Shown here: piece after piece, positions 19,858 through 29,808 of the stretch
How the letters are laid out: every line of letters begins with the position of its first letter
Numbering within the stretch: position 1 is the stretch's first letter
Assembly (NCBI GenBank): GCA_003427395.1
Contig: BFEA01000709.1
Span: 571,089 to 621,822 of the forward strand
Origin: Chara braunii
Taxonomy: Eukaryota; Streptophyta; Charophyceae; Charales; Characeae
Direction of reading: 5' to 3'
Length of the DNA: 50,734 nucleotides
Notes under the pieces: generated by a model
The model's input: only the letters and a program-made list of their open reading frames with translations
Told to the model about the DNA's origin: nothing
The model's database searches: none
Position numbers and translations under genes: made by a program

Positions 19858-20844
19858 ATGCCTCCCTTCTTCTCTTACACCACTCTCCCCTATCGACTCA
19901 CGGAGGGCCCTTATCCTGTGCGCGAGTTCTCGGAGTATCTGGTGGAGCTAACTGACGTGGAGCCGCTTCCCTTCGCAGACGAAGACGCGTGGGAGTTGCA
20001 CCGTGCGCTGTAAAAGTCTGTGGCGTTGGGGATGTTCCGATTCTTCGTGGATCACGAAGACCACGGCATCGGGGAACTCTTCGTCATGTACTACGTCATC
20101 ACACGGCCCAAGCCAGCGCAGAAGGAGGGGACGGTGGCGCTGTACCCATTCGCCCAGCTCCAGACGATCGATCCGAGATTGTTGGAGCTCATACATCTTG
20201 AGCTCCTCTCCATTGCGGAGGTGATCACGAACGAGGAAGAGGAGATCCAGCCACGATTGCGGACGGCGACGGCCCCACGGAGAACGTACAACGCGGTTGT
20301 CATCCCGGATTACATTGCGCAGCGCGCGGAGAGGTTGGAGGACTTCGCGGATGAAAATTCGTTGCGGCCTCCCTTGTCGTATCCCAGACCGGCCCCAAAA
20401 AAGGCCCCCAAGAAGACGCCGAAGAGGAAGAGACGCTACCCGTCGCCAGGAGCGCAAGGCAGCAGAATCGGTGGCGGCGAGGAGGTGATTCAGCCTGCGT
20501 GTACGCGAAATCTTGACCCTGTGCTTGGGAGTGCGGCGATGCTTGTTAAGGAGACTGTCGTGCAATCGCCGCCCTTTCCGCGCGTGCTCGATTTCAATCT
20601 TGATGGAGTCGGGCCATTAGCAGCAGCAGCAGCCGGGGGAGGAAGCCGAATGGGATTACCGGATCCCATATCCAGACCCCCCGTCCTCGCGGGACCTCTC
20701 CGCTCCCGCCAGCCACCCCGCGGTGCCCCGATCATTGACATTAGTAGTTCCTCCGAGCCAGGCGGTCCATCCGACAGAGGTGGATTTCATGGTGAAGCCC
20801 ACCACCATCAGGCTCGAGGCCATCGCGGGGGCGCCGCGCCCTAA
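19858..20844 (+). pseudogene. Element A accessory ORF5 (one stop)
   Basis: The frame from ATG 19858 follows ORF4 immediately and equals element B ORF5, but TAA at 20011-20013 (TAC in element B) cuts it after 51 codons. The rest, 20020-20844, is open. Features: an acidic N-terminus (DVEPLPFADEDAWELH), strand-like hydrophobic segments (MFRFFVDHEDH, MYYVITRPKP), an acidic EEEEIQPR stretch, and a lysine/arginine-rich PKKAPKKTPKRKRR block near the middle that could act in nuclear import or nucleic-acid binding. A serine/aspartate block (IIDISSSSE) and a His-rich end follow. No known domain recognised. Confidence 0.75.
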
Positions 20845-21228
20845 TCCGGCGTGGGAGCCATATCTGACACCCCCTTTTCAAGGGTGTATTGCGGCGCAAA
20901 TGGTCGGGACGCTCATCTACGAGACCGGGCAGCGTCCCAACATGATGTACCACTTCCTCGTCTTCGCGGCGCAGAAGCGGGAGCGGCGGCCTTACACCGA
21001 GACTCATGAGGTGATGACGGTCCAGGGCCCCGATTGGTGCGCAAGCGGGTGGTGCGAGCGGTGGCTGATCAGGCGCCACGTGTCCTGTCTCATGTGCCGG
21101 GGGCCTTCCTCTATCCCTCATTCGTCCAGCACCATGAGGAAGATGCGCCGACAACTCCCGCAGCAATGGCCGCTTTTCTTCCACCTATTCCGCCCCCTCT
21201 CAATCCCGACATCGATCACTTCCTCTGA
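20603..21228 (+). pseudogene. Element A accessory ORF6 (stop and frameshift)
   Basis: Equivalent to element B ORF6, overlapping the last 240 bases of ORF5 in another frame. The homologous ATG is 20603, but a TAG at 20618-20620 replaces CAG, and a shift near 21020-21034 moves the C-terminus to another frame ending at 21228 (NPDIDHFL). The conserved core is AWEPYLTPPFQGC, GTLIYETG, MYHFLVFAAQKRERRPYTET. Function unknown. It is the last ORF before the hairpin and poly(A) tract. Confidence 0.7.
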
Positions 21229-21303
21229 TCACCCTCGTCTACCTCTCCGCTCTTCTCTCCTTCTCCTTCTCTTCATCATCTTCTTCTCCTATGCCCAAAG
21301 TTC

Positions 21304-21319
21304 GCGCGTCGAGACGCGC
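21304..21319 (+). other. Hairpin next to internal poly(A)
   Basis: GCGCGTC-GA-GACGCGC is a perfect 7-bp stem placed 5 bases before a poly(A) run. Element B has the same sequence with one mismatch at about 26059-26074. It may shape RNA 3' processing or export, or reduce slippage; this is inference. Confidence 0.6.

Positions 21320-21324
<5 letters not shown>

Positions 21325-21359
<35 letters not shown>
21325..21359 (+). repeat. Internal poly(A) tract of element A
   Basis: At least 35 A between ORF6 and the 3' LTR, ending at an assembly gap. The same position in element B carries a 45-base tract (26003-26047 as T). Confidence 0.9.
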
Positions 21360-21549
21360 NNNNNNNNNNNNNNNNNNNNNNNNNNNNNNNNNNNNNNNNN
21401 NNNNNNNNNNNNNNNNNNNNNNNNNNNNNNNNNNNNNNNNNNNNNNNNNNNNNNNNNNNNNNNNNNNNNNNNNNNNNNNNNNNNNNNNNNNNNNNNNNNN
21501 NNNNNNNNNNNNNNNNNNNNNNNNNNNNNNNNNNNNNNNNNNNNNNNNN
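21360..21549. other. Assembly gap
   Basis: 190 undetermined bases directly after the poly(A) run, probably because the homopolymer could not be read through. Confidence 0.99.
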
Positions 21550-21716
21550 GGATGTATACTATGGGAGGAGGCGATGGAGGATGCAGGATGCATCCACGTA
21601 GATTAGGAAGATGATCGGACCAGCTGACGATGAAAAGGCCGCCCGATCATCTAAGACATGATGACCTTAGCAATCGGGAGACTGCTAATTTTTCAGAACC
21701 CCCTGCGTATCACAGA

Positions 21717-24046
21717 TGTGATAAAATCAGACCCGTACCGCGCGGCTTCCCGTATCCCTGAGGAAAAATCCCGCGAAAGCCCCAAAGTACGGACGCGAAC
21801 AGAAAGGGGTTTTTCTTTCTTTTTGCTTTTGTTTTCTTTTTGAAACGGCTTTTTCATTTTGTTTGGTTAATAACTCCCGCGCGGGCGAATATCGGCCGCA
21901 GTATAAAAACCAAGAAACAGGTGCGGTTGGGACCTTTTGAATTTTTGCGCGCGCACGCTTAAGCTCCGATTTCTTCGCGCGTCTCGCACCCCCGTTTCTT
22001 GCTTTGCCTCCTCGCGCCATCTTCCTTTCTTGCTGCGCGCACTTCCCTCAGGCCGGACTCTTCGTCTTCCCCCACGCCCAACTTGATCCTTACCTCGTCT
22101 TCCTCTGCGAAGTGATTGGCTGCGTAGTTGGGTTGCTCGGATCAAGGTGGAGAGCGGGAAACCGCGCCCTTGAACGAACACCCCAATCACGTAGGACCAT
22201 GCAACCCCCCGGGTCGAACCCTTTAACTCCCCACCGTTCTTCTGTCTTGCTCATCTACACCCTGCGCTGCCCGCACCTCGCGCTGACAACCCGCCGCCTC
22301 CCGCACTATAAATTTGCGCAACCCTCTCCTCTCTCTCTCTTTGATATCGGCTGCAATGCTGCGCGAGCTATGCGCAAAGTCCGCGGCGCCGAACAGGCTC
22401 GACGAGCCCAAGGACGGGCGGAGTGACGAAGTGGGGTGGGCCCGCGGTAGTCACGGGGCGAAGCAGTCGGAGGGACTGAGCAGTGGTGGGGATTGGACGC
22501 CGGCCGCGGCAGGGCCTTGTGGCCATGGTGGTCGGTGGTCTTGGGAAGTTTTGAAGGTTGCGCCTGGGGGCGGCAGTTAATTGAGAATTTTTGTGTACAA
22601 GAAGGACTCGCTTTTATCTCCATCGCTGCTTTGTCTATGCATGTTGCGTGTGTGAGGCCCCGAGTAATGGGAAGCTTGTTGTGCGCATGAGTGATGTCAA
22701 AGGTCTATGGATGATTGGATGTCCTGTCAATAGTTGTTGATTGCATGTATGTATGTGTGTATGTACCTATCCGGGCGGGGACGGAGGAACAAAACTAGGG
22801 GACCGTCTGCTTAGGAGTATGAGTGTGTTAATCCCGTTGTTCCCCTCCCTTCCGCGGCCCTTCNTGCGCGCACGCGCAGTCTCGGTGTAAACTCACTCTC
22901 TCTCCCTCTCTCTCCCGCCTTCCTTTTTGGACTGATAGCCATCGCTTTTGAACTTCTCGTCCCCGTACCGGTGACGTCAACCGCCTACGTCCGCGCGCGC
23001 TGTCGACGCCCCCGCAAGGGGAAGAGAACTTTGATTTCGCCACCTTCCTCCGACGCACTAACTTTGAGAGGGAAGGTTGCATCGAGTGTTGTATGGAGTC
23101 GATGTTGGTTCCGATGACCGGGAGCGCGGATCTTGCCCGTGTTCATCGCGTACCTCCGATCTTCTCATCTCGCTATCGACCTTCCCCATCACACATGACG
23201 ACATCATCTACTGCGATGCGGACGTACGGCGCTCGCTGAGGCGAACGGAGCAAGTGTGTTGGCGGGACCCGCCTCGGGCTTGCGATATAAGGGGGAACGG
23301 GTTTGTCTTGATTGATCGTTTTGATTCCCCGACTCTAATCTTGCCTTATACGGGTTTAACTGTGTTGCCCTGGTCGGCCGCTCACGCCGCGTGGCGGCCG
23401 CGGTTTGATTGTCGCTGGTGTCGCAAGGGGGACTCGTGTTCTTGGCGACGCTTGGTCCTGGGTTACGAGGGAGCGGCACGTTTCCCCGAGCTCTCCCGTA
23501 ATGCGGGGGCTCTGCTCGCGCAATTTCGAATTCGGATGCCGACGAGCCCTCCCGTCGTTTCACCCTCTCAGAAACTTTCGCGCGGACTCTGTGAGTCCGA
23601 CGCCGAGGCTTGACGGCCTCGAACCAACCACCTCTACCAGCAAAGACCCGATGGTCCGGTCACTTCGTGAGGCCGATGACGAGGCCTGAAGGCCTCGAAC
23701 CCACCACCTATCCCCCAAACCCATGACGGTCGGAGTTTCTGTCTTCCACCGCCATGACCCTCTCCCCTTGATGGCTTTTTCCGTCCGGATGCACGACGAC
23801 CGTTCATTTTTGCGGAGATTCTTCTTATTTTATCGTTCCGAAGTGACCCGACCCCCACGGGACTTCGCGACAATAGTTTGACTCTGATTAAGGCACGGGG
23901 TAACCTCTGGCACGAAACGAGAGCCTCCCGTTCCGTCCGGGAGACTCAACCCCTATGGCCAAAAATCCTCGGCCACGCCCCTCCTAGAACTCTGATTGGC
24001 GACCCAGTACAGGAAGCCGCGAGGGGGCGTGAGGTTGCGTATCACA
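21717..24046 (+). repeat. Element A 3' LTR
   Basis: It begins TGTGATA at 21717 and ends GCGTATCACA at 24046, so its ends form a short inverted repeat. Length is 2330 bp. It carries an extra TGATTAAGGCAC-like insertion near 23884 that the 5' LTR lacks. No clear purine tract precedes it; instead the sequence CTGCGTATCACAGA lies just upstream. The polypurine tract may be weak or further upstream. Confidence 0.9.
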
Positions 24047-25785
24047 GCGTCACCAAGAACACGAGTCCCCCTAGCGAGACCAGCGACAATCAAACTGCGG
24101 CCGCCACGTGGCGTGAGCGGCGACCACGGCAACACACTCAGACCCGTATAAGGCAATATTAGAGTCGGGGAATCGAAACAATCAATTAAGACGAACCCGT
24201 CTCCCCTAATATTAAACGCCCGAGGCGGGTCTCGCCAACAGACTTGCTCCATTCGACTCAAAGCGCGCCGTACATCCGCATCGCAGTAGACATCGTCGTC
24301 ATCTGCGATGGGGAAGGCGGGTGGCGAGATGGAACGATCGGAGGTAGGCGATAAACACGGGCCAGACCCCGCGCTCCCGGTCATCCGTACCAACACGATC
24401 TCCATGCAACACTCGATGCAACCCTCTCTCTCGAGGTTAGTGCGTCGACAGAAGATGATGAAATCTAAGTTCTCTTCTCCATCGCGGGGGCGTCGACCGC
24501 GCGCGCGGACGCCGACAGTTGACGTCACCGGTGCAGGGACGAGAAGATCAAAAGCGATGACTACCAGTTCAAAAAAAAGGGCGAGAGGGAGAGAGAGAGA
24601 GAGAAAGTAAGTTACATCGAGACTGCGCATGCGCGCAGGAAGGGCCACGAAAGGGAGGGGAACAACGGGATTAACACACTTATACTCCTAAGCAGACGGT
24701 CCCCCAACTCTGTTCCTCCGTCCCCGCCCGGATAAGTACATACACACATACATGCATGCAATCAACAACCCTTGACAGGACATCCAATCATCCATAGACC
24801 TTTGACATCACTCATGCGCGCAACAAGCTCCCATCACTCGGGGTCTCACACACACGTCATGCATAGACAAAGCAGCAGCGGAGATAAAAGCGAGTCCTTC
24901 TTGTATACAAAAATTCTCAATTAACTGCCGCCCCCAGGCGCAGCCTTCAAAACTTCCCAAGACCACCGACCACCATAGCCACAAGGCCCTGCCGCGGCCG
25001 GCGTCCAATCCCCACCACTGCTCGGCCCCTCCGACTGCTTCGCCCGGAGACTACCGTGGGTCCACCCCGCGTCGTCACTCCGCCCGTCCTTGGGCTCGTC
25101 GAGCCTGTTCGGCGCCGCGGACTTCGCACATAGCTCGCGGAGCATTGCAGCCGAGATCAAAGAGAGGGACAGGAGAGGGTTGCACGAATTTATAGCGCGG
25201 GAGGCGGCGGGTTGTCAGCGCGAGGTGCGGGCAGCGCAGGGTGTAGATGGGCAGGGCAGAAGAAAGGTGGGGAGTTAGAGGGTTCGACCCGCGGGATTGC
25301 ATGGTCCTACGTGGTTGGGGTATTCGTTCAAGTGGTGCGCGGTTTCCCGCTTTCCACATTGATCCGAGCATCCCAACTACGCAGCCAATCACTTCGCGGA
25401 GGAAGACGGGGTAAGGATCGAGTTGGGCGTAGGGGAAGACGAAGAGTCCGGCCTGAGGGGGACGCGTGCAGCAAGAAGGGAAGATGGCGCGGGGATGCAA
25501 AGCAAGAAACGGGGGTGTGAGACGCGCGAAGAAATCGGAGCTTAGGCGTGCGCGCGCAAAAATTCAAAAAGTCCCAACCGAAACCGTTTCTTGGTTTTCA
25601 TACCGCGGCCGCTATTCGCCCGCGCGGGAGTTATTAGCCAAAAAAAATGAAAAATTCGTTCAAAAAGAAAACAAAAGCAAAAAGAAAGGAAAAACCCCTT
25701 TTTGTTCGCATCCGTACTTCGGGGCTTCCGGAGGATTTTTCCTCGGATACGGCAAGCCGCGCGGTACGGGTCTGAGCTTATCACA
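24047..25785 (-). repeat. Element B 3' LTR, proximal part (split)
   Basis: On the minus strand it starts TGTGATAAGC at 25785 and continues to 24047, where element A interrupts it. Closely similar to 44760-46497 of the solo LTR. Confidence 0.88.
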
Positions 25786-26002
25786 TCTGTGATACGCAAG
25801 GGGTTCCGAAAAATTAGCAGTCTCCCGACTGCTGATGTCATCATATTTTGGATGCTCGGGCGGCCTCTTCATTGTCAGCAGGCCCGAGCATCTCCTATCC
25901 TACTTTGATGCATTTCGCATCGTCAGCCATCTCCCTCGTATTATACATTCGATCAGGCGGCCCCTTCATCGTCAGCTGGCCCGATCGGTAAGCCGTCCAC
26001 TG

Positions 26003-26047
26003 TTTTTTTTTTTTTTTTTTTTNTTTTTTTTTTTTTTTTTTTTTTTT
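26003..26047 (-). repeat. Internal poly(A) tract of element B
   Basis: A 45-base T run on this strand (one N at 26023), at the same place as the A tract in element A, between ORF6 and the 3' LTR. Confidence 0.9.
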
Positions 26048-26147
26048 CCATATACAGCGCGTCTCGACGTGCGAACTTTGGGCATAAGAGAAGAAGACGA
26101 TGAGGAGAAGGAGAAGGAGAGAAGAGGGGACAGGAAGACGAGGGTGA

Positions 26148-26777
26148 TCAGAGGAAGTGATCGATGTCGGGATTGAGAGGGGGCGGAATAGGTGGAAGAA
26201 AAGCGGCCATTGCCGCGGGAGTCGTCGGCGCGTCTTCCTCATGGAAGTGGTGCTGGACGAACGAGGGATAGAGGAAGGCCCCCGACACATGAGACAGGAC
26301 ACGTGGCGCTAGATCCGCCACCGCTCGCACCACCCGCTTCCGCACCGATCGGGGTCCTGGACCCGTCATCACCACACGAGTCTCGGTGTAGGGCCGTCGC
26401 TCCCGCTTCTGCGCCGCGAAGACAAGGAAGTGGTACATCACATTGGGACTCTGCCCGGTCTCGTAGATGAGCGTCCCTGCCAGTCGCGCCGCAATACACC
26501 CTTGAAAAGGGGGTGTCAGATATGGCTCCCACGCCGGATCAGGGCGCGGCGCCCCCGCGATGGCCTCGAGCGTGATGGTGGTGGACTCCACCATGAAATT
26601 CACCTCTGTCGGATGGACCGTCCAGCTCGGAGGAACTGCTAATGTCAATGATCGGGGCACTCCGGAGTGGGTGGTGGAAGCGGAGAGGTCCCGCGAGGAC
26701 GGGGGATCTGGATATGGGATCCAGTAATCCCATTCGGCTTCCTCCTCCGGCTGCTGTGGCTGATGGCCCGACTCCAT
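26148..26777 (-). CDS. Element B accessory ORF6
   Basis: An intact 209-residue frame from ATG 26777 (MESGHQPQQPEEEAEWDY) to 26148. The frame is also open upstream to 26909, but the ATG at 26777 is the one also found in element A. It overlaps the 3' end of ORF5 by about 240 bases. Seen: an acidic N-terminus, a Pro/Ser-rich linker, the core GTLIYETG, MYHFLVFAAQKRERR, a basic helix-like RSVRKRVVRAVADLAPRVL, and a proline-rich tail ending DIDHFL. No known domain. Confidence 0.7.
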   Translation of the reverse strand: MESGHQPQQPEEEAEWDYWIPYPDPPSSRDLSASTTHSGVPRSLTLAVPPSWTVHPTEVNFMVESTTITLEAIAGAPRPDPAWEPYLTPPFQGCIAARLAGTLIYETGQSPNVMYHFLVFAAQKRERRPYTETRVVMTGPGPRSVRKRVVRAVADLAPRVLSHVSGAFLYPSFVQHHFHEEDAPTTPAAMAAFLPPIPPPLNPDIDHFL

Positions 26778-27522
26778 CAAGATTGAGATCGGGCACTCTC
26801 GGGAAGGGCGGCACTGGCACGACAGTCTCTTTAACCAGCGTCGCCGCACTCCCAGGCACTGGGTCAAGATTCCGCGTGCGCACGGGCTGAACCACCTCCT
26901 CGCCGCCACCGATTCTACTGCCTTGCGCTCCTAGCGACGGGTGGCATCTCTTCCTCTTCGGCGTCTTCTTGGGGGCCTTTGGCGGCGCCGGTCTGGGATA
27001 CGACGAGGGAGGCCGCAACGGCTTTTCCTCCGGGAAGTCCTCCAACCTCTCCTCGTGCTGCGCAATGTAATCCGGGATGACGACCGCGTTGTACGTTCTC
27101 CGCGGGGCAGCCGCCGTCCGCAATCGTGGCTGGATCTCCTCTTCCTCGCTCGCGATCACTTGCGCAATGGATAAGAGCTCAAGATGTATGAGCTCTAACA
27201 ATCCCGGATCGGTCGTCTGGAGCTGGGCGAATGGGTACAACGCCACTGTCCCCTCCTTATGCGCTGGCTTGGGCCGCGTGATGACGTAATAGACGACGAA
27301 GTGCTCCCCGATGCAGTGGTCTTCGTGATCCACGAAGAATCGGAACATCGCCAACGCCACCGACTTGTACAGCGCACGGTGCAACTCCCACGCGTCTTCG
27401 TCTGCGAAGGGAAGCGGCTCCACGTCAGTTAGCTCCACCAAATACTGCGAGAACTCGCGCATAGGATAAGGGCCCTCAGTGAGTTGATAGGGGAGAGTGG
27501 TGTAAGAGAAGAAGGGAGGCAT
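26539..27522 (-). CDS. Element B accessory ORF5
   Basis: An intact frame of 327 residues (MPPFFSYTTLPYQLTEGPY at the start) placed next to the ORF4 stop. Order of parts: acidic N-terminus, strand-rich segment MFRFFVDHEDHC...FVVYYVITRPKP, helix-like LLELIHLELLSIAQVI, acidic EEEEIQ, basic APKKTPKRKRCH (possible nuclear localisation or nucleic-acid binding), then low-complexity Gly/Pro/Ser-rich sequence with IIDISSSSE and a His-rich end. No membrane span, so an envelope role is not supported. The family is not recognised. Confidence 0.75.
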   Translation of the reverse strand: MPPFFSYTTLPYQLTEGPYPMREFSQYLVELTDVEPLPFADEDAWELHRALYKSVALAMFRFFVDHEDHCIGEHFVVYYVITRPKPAHKEGTVALYPFAQLQTTDPGLLELIHLELLSIAQVIASEEEEIQPRLRTAAAPRRTYNAVVIPDYIAQHEERLEDFPEEKPLRPPSSYPRPAPPKAPKKTPKRKRCHPSLGAQGSRIGGGEEVVQPVRTRNLDPVPGSAATLVKETVVPVPPFPRVPDLNLDGVGPSATAAGGGSRMGLLDPISRSPVLAGPLRFHHPLRSAPIIDISSSSELDGPSDRGEFHGGVHHHHARGHRGGAAP

Positions 27523-28065
27523 TTAGTACGGGGCAGGGGGAATAGCTTGGATGTTGAGAGGGGGAGGAAGAAGTGCGGGGAGCTGTGGCACCAACGCGAT
27601 CGGTCCGTCCTCGGCCCTGCGTAGCAGCGCTTCGTGGGCTGTGAATCGGTGTCCCCCCCGTCCTTGCACTCTAGCCACTGATCTGGCCGCCTGCACCGCG
27701 TATTCGCGCACAAAACTCCGCGCCAGCTCCCGACTCGGCTGTGGCAGGACCGTCAAGTCTCTGATAAAGATGGCGATGCTATGCATGAAGTTAGGTGCCA
27801 CCTGGAGCGCGCGGAACTCGATGAACACTTGAGTCGTCTCCCGCCCAGGCAACTGCGTCACGTCCACGTACACCCCCGCATACGTCAGCCGATCACAAAG
27901 CAACGAGTATGCTGCCAGATCAGCCACCCCGGGCGCTGGCATGTTCACTTGCTGAATGTCGTATCGCAACTGCCTTTCCTGATTGAGCTGATGCCGCAAC
28001 AAGCGATCTGCAAGCGGCGTCTGGAAATGCTCGAGTGGCTCATGTTCCGGTTGGCGATGGTTCAT
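27523..28065 (-). CDS. Element B accessory ORF4
   Basis: An intact frame of 180 residues from ATG 28065 to 27523, matching element A ORF4 throughout (start MNHRQPEHEP, core AYSLLCDRLTYAGVYVDV, end PPAPY). The frame is open further upstream to 28170, but the ATG at 28065 is the position conserved in A. Differences from A are mostly substitutions, plus a short in-frame gap near the proline-rich end. Function unknown. Confidence 0.75.
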   Translation of the reverse strand: MNHRQPEHEPLEHFQTPLADRLLRHQLNQERQLRYDIQQVNMPAPGVADLAAYSLLCDRLTYAGVYVDVTQLPGRETTQVFIEFRALQVAPNFMHSIAIFIRDLTVLPQPSRELARSFVREYAVQAARSVARVQGRGGHRFTAHEALLRRAEDGPIALVPQLPALLPPPLNIQAIPPAPY

Positions 28066-29808
28066 CCTGCTCCCTAAAACTCTCAGCACCAAGGGACGAG
28101 GCAGATTGGGAAGACGAGGAAGACGAAGAAGGAGAGGAGGAGAGAGAGGACGAAGGCTCGGACGGGGCAAGAGCTGATTCGCGGCCCGGAGATGGCCGAA
28201 ACAGCCGAAGAGCCGTCGAGTGTCGCGTAAGCGACCTGGCCTGCGTGCTATGTCAGGGGACCAGCTTCACGGAGTGCTGTCCTCATGCGCCAACTCTCGT
28301 CACTTCGTAAATGCCGGTATAGCGTGGGTGGATCTTGGAGGAGCGCGCAGATTTTCGTACCTGCACCAAGTCCCCGATTTTATAACGGGGCATTGGTTCC
28401 GCTGTCGCGTGTCGGTTCTCTTAGTCCAGGATCTGCCGTTGATGCGTCAGATCTACGGCCCTTTGTTGTCTTCGGGCTAACGCGGGATAGGTTTGGGCCA
28501 TCAGATCCAGGTAATGTTGGGCCTTGTCCTTGTGCTGGGCCCGGGTCACTCTAACTTCCGTACCCACTAGAGGTGACAACTGCACTCTGGGGACATTATT
28601 GGTTCTTAGTTGGAACGGGGACACTCCGGTGCTCCCGTGGGGAGTAGCCCGATAGACGACCAAAATGTGGTCGACTATGACAGGCCAGGGCCTGGTATCA
28701 CCTGCCGTGATATTCCGTCAAAGTGCAGTCTTGATCATTCAATTGGCATTCTCTACGAGCCCGTTGGCTTGAGGCCAGTGCCCTGGGGAGTATGAAATTC
28801 TAACGTCTTCCCTTACAAGATGTCGCTCTTCTTCCCCCTGGAACTCGGATCCATTGTCCATATGTATCTCTTCTACGTTCAGGTGCATGCACAAAAAGCG
28901 ATTAATGTACTAGGCTACTTCCTGCGAGTTCCGGATGGTCATTGGATACGCTTCGATCCATTTCGAAAAATGATCTACGACTACAAGAAGAACATTGAGT
29001 TCTCCTTGATCGACAGGGCCTCTCGGCACGTTGATGTCCGTCGTATCGATACTGACCCGTTGGAAGGGGCGCTCCACCCGGGTAGGAACTATTGCACGGG
29101 GCATCTGTATCGGCGCCTTATCAGCCACGCAGGCCGGGCAAGTCCGGACGATGTATTTCACATCTTCCTGGATTCCCGACCAGTACCATCCGTTTTTCTC
29201 TATTGCTTTTTCCGTGTATTTGACTGCAAAGTGGACCGCATCCTTCTCGTGGGCGGCTCGTGTCTAATCGAACCTAGCCTATGGGTGTGGAACCGTCAGC
29301 CAACTAGATCCGTCGACGTCATCGTCTTTCGTTTTTGAAGGATGAATCCCTGCCAGCGGTAATCGTGCACCTGTTCCGTGACACGCCGCCGTTCAGCCTT
29401 GGTAAGTTCCGTCAGCGGATCGCCTGTCAGTCTCCGTAATAGCAGAAGATCCGTCCAGACTTCCGCTCGGCGGACGCTTGGCAAAAATCCGTCTGCCGTT
29501 CTAGCTTCTAGATACCGTGTTTCCGTAGGTACGTAGTCCGTTCGACAGTTGGGACAGTTCCAACTTTTTTCATTCCGATACCGGACACAACTCCCATGGG
29601 ACCGGACGATGTGACATTGACTACATCGTACCCAGGGAAGAAAGCTAGGCCCCTCGAGAGGAGGATCTCCCCCTGTCGGTATTATAGGCAAGGTGCAGAA
29701 GAAACAAATTTGGGAAGGCGTGCTCGGAGGGGAGTCAGGGTCAAGAGAGGGGGTTGAAGAATAGGGAAGGGGGGAAGGGGTGTCGGCTTCCTCATGGGAG
29801 ATCGCCAT
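28066..29808 (-). pseudogene. Element B PHD-like finger plus integrase
   Basis: From ATG 29808 an open frame to 29296 contains a complete C4HC3 zinc-finger pattern at residues 35-88 (nucleotides 29706-29545): C35-x2-C38-x23-C62-x2-C65-x5-H71-x2-C74-x10-C85-x2-C88, with W83 two residues before C85 as in PHD fingers. After 29296 the integrase continues but is broken by stops and shifts. The zinc-binding CPAC (29110 region), the first Asp (SIDTTDINVP), the second Asp (MDNGSEF) and Glu (GLVEN) can still be read in pieces at 29161-28910 and below. Its start overlaps the RNase H frame in the +1 phase, as in element A. Confidence 0.82.

Larger units (their letters stand above)
10905..24046 (+). mobile_element. 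Element A: Ty3-type LTR retrotransposon, nested
   Basis: A 13.1-kb element with LTRs at 10905-13212 and 21717-24046, a tRNA primer site, gag-protease, RT-RNase H, PHD-like/integrase and three accessory ORFs, all on the plus strand. The RT precedes integrase, as in the Ty3/gypsy order. It sits inside an inverted LTR of the same family. The target shows a 4-5 bp duplication: GCAT at 10901-10904 and GCGT at 24047-24050, or AGCAT/AGCGT if the shared A is counted. Stops in gag, RT, RNase H, integrase and ORF5, plus an ORF6 frameshift, make it incapable of making its own proteins. Confidence 0.9.

Noticed and set aside
19309-21228. Envelope gene making the element an errantivirus-like element
   Set aside because: None of the three ORFs has a signal peptide, membrane span or fusion-peptide-like stretch.
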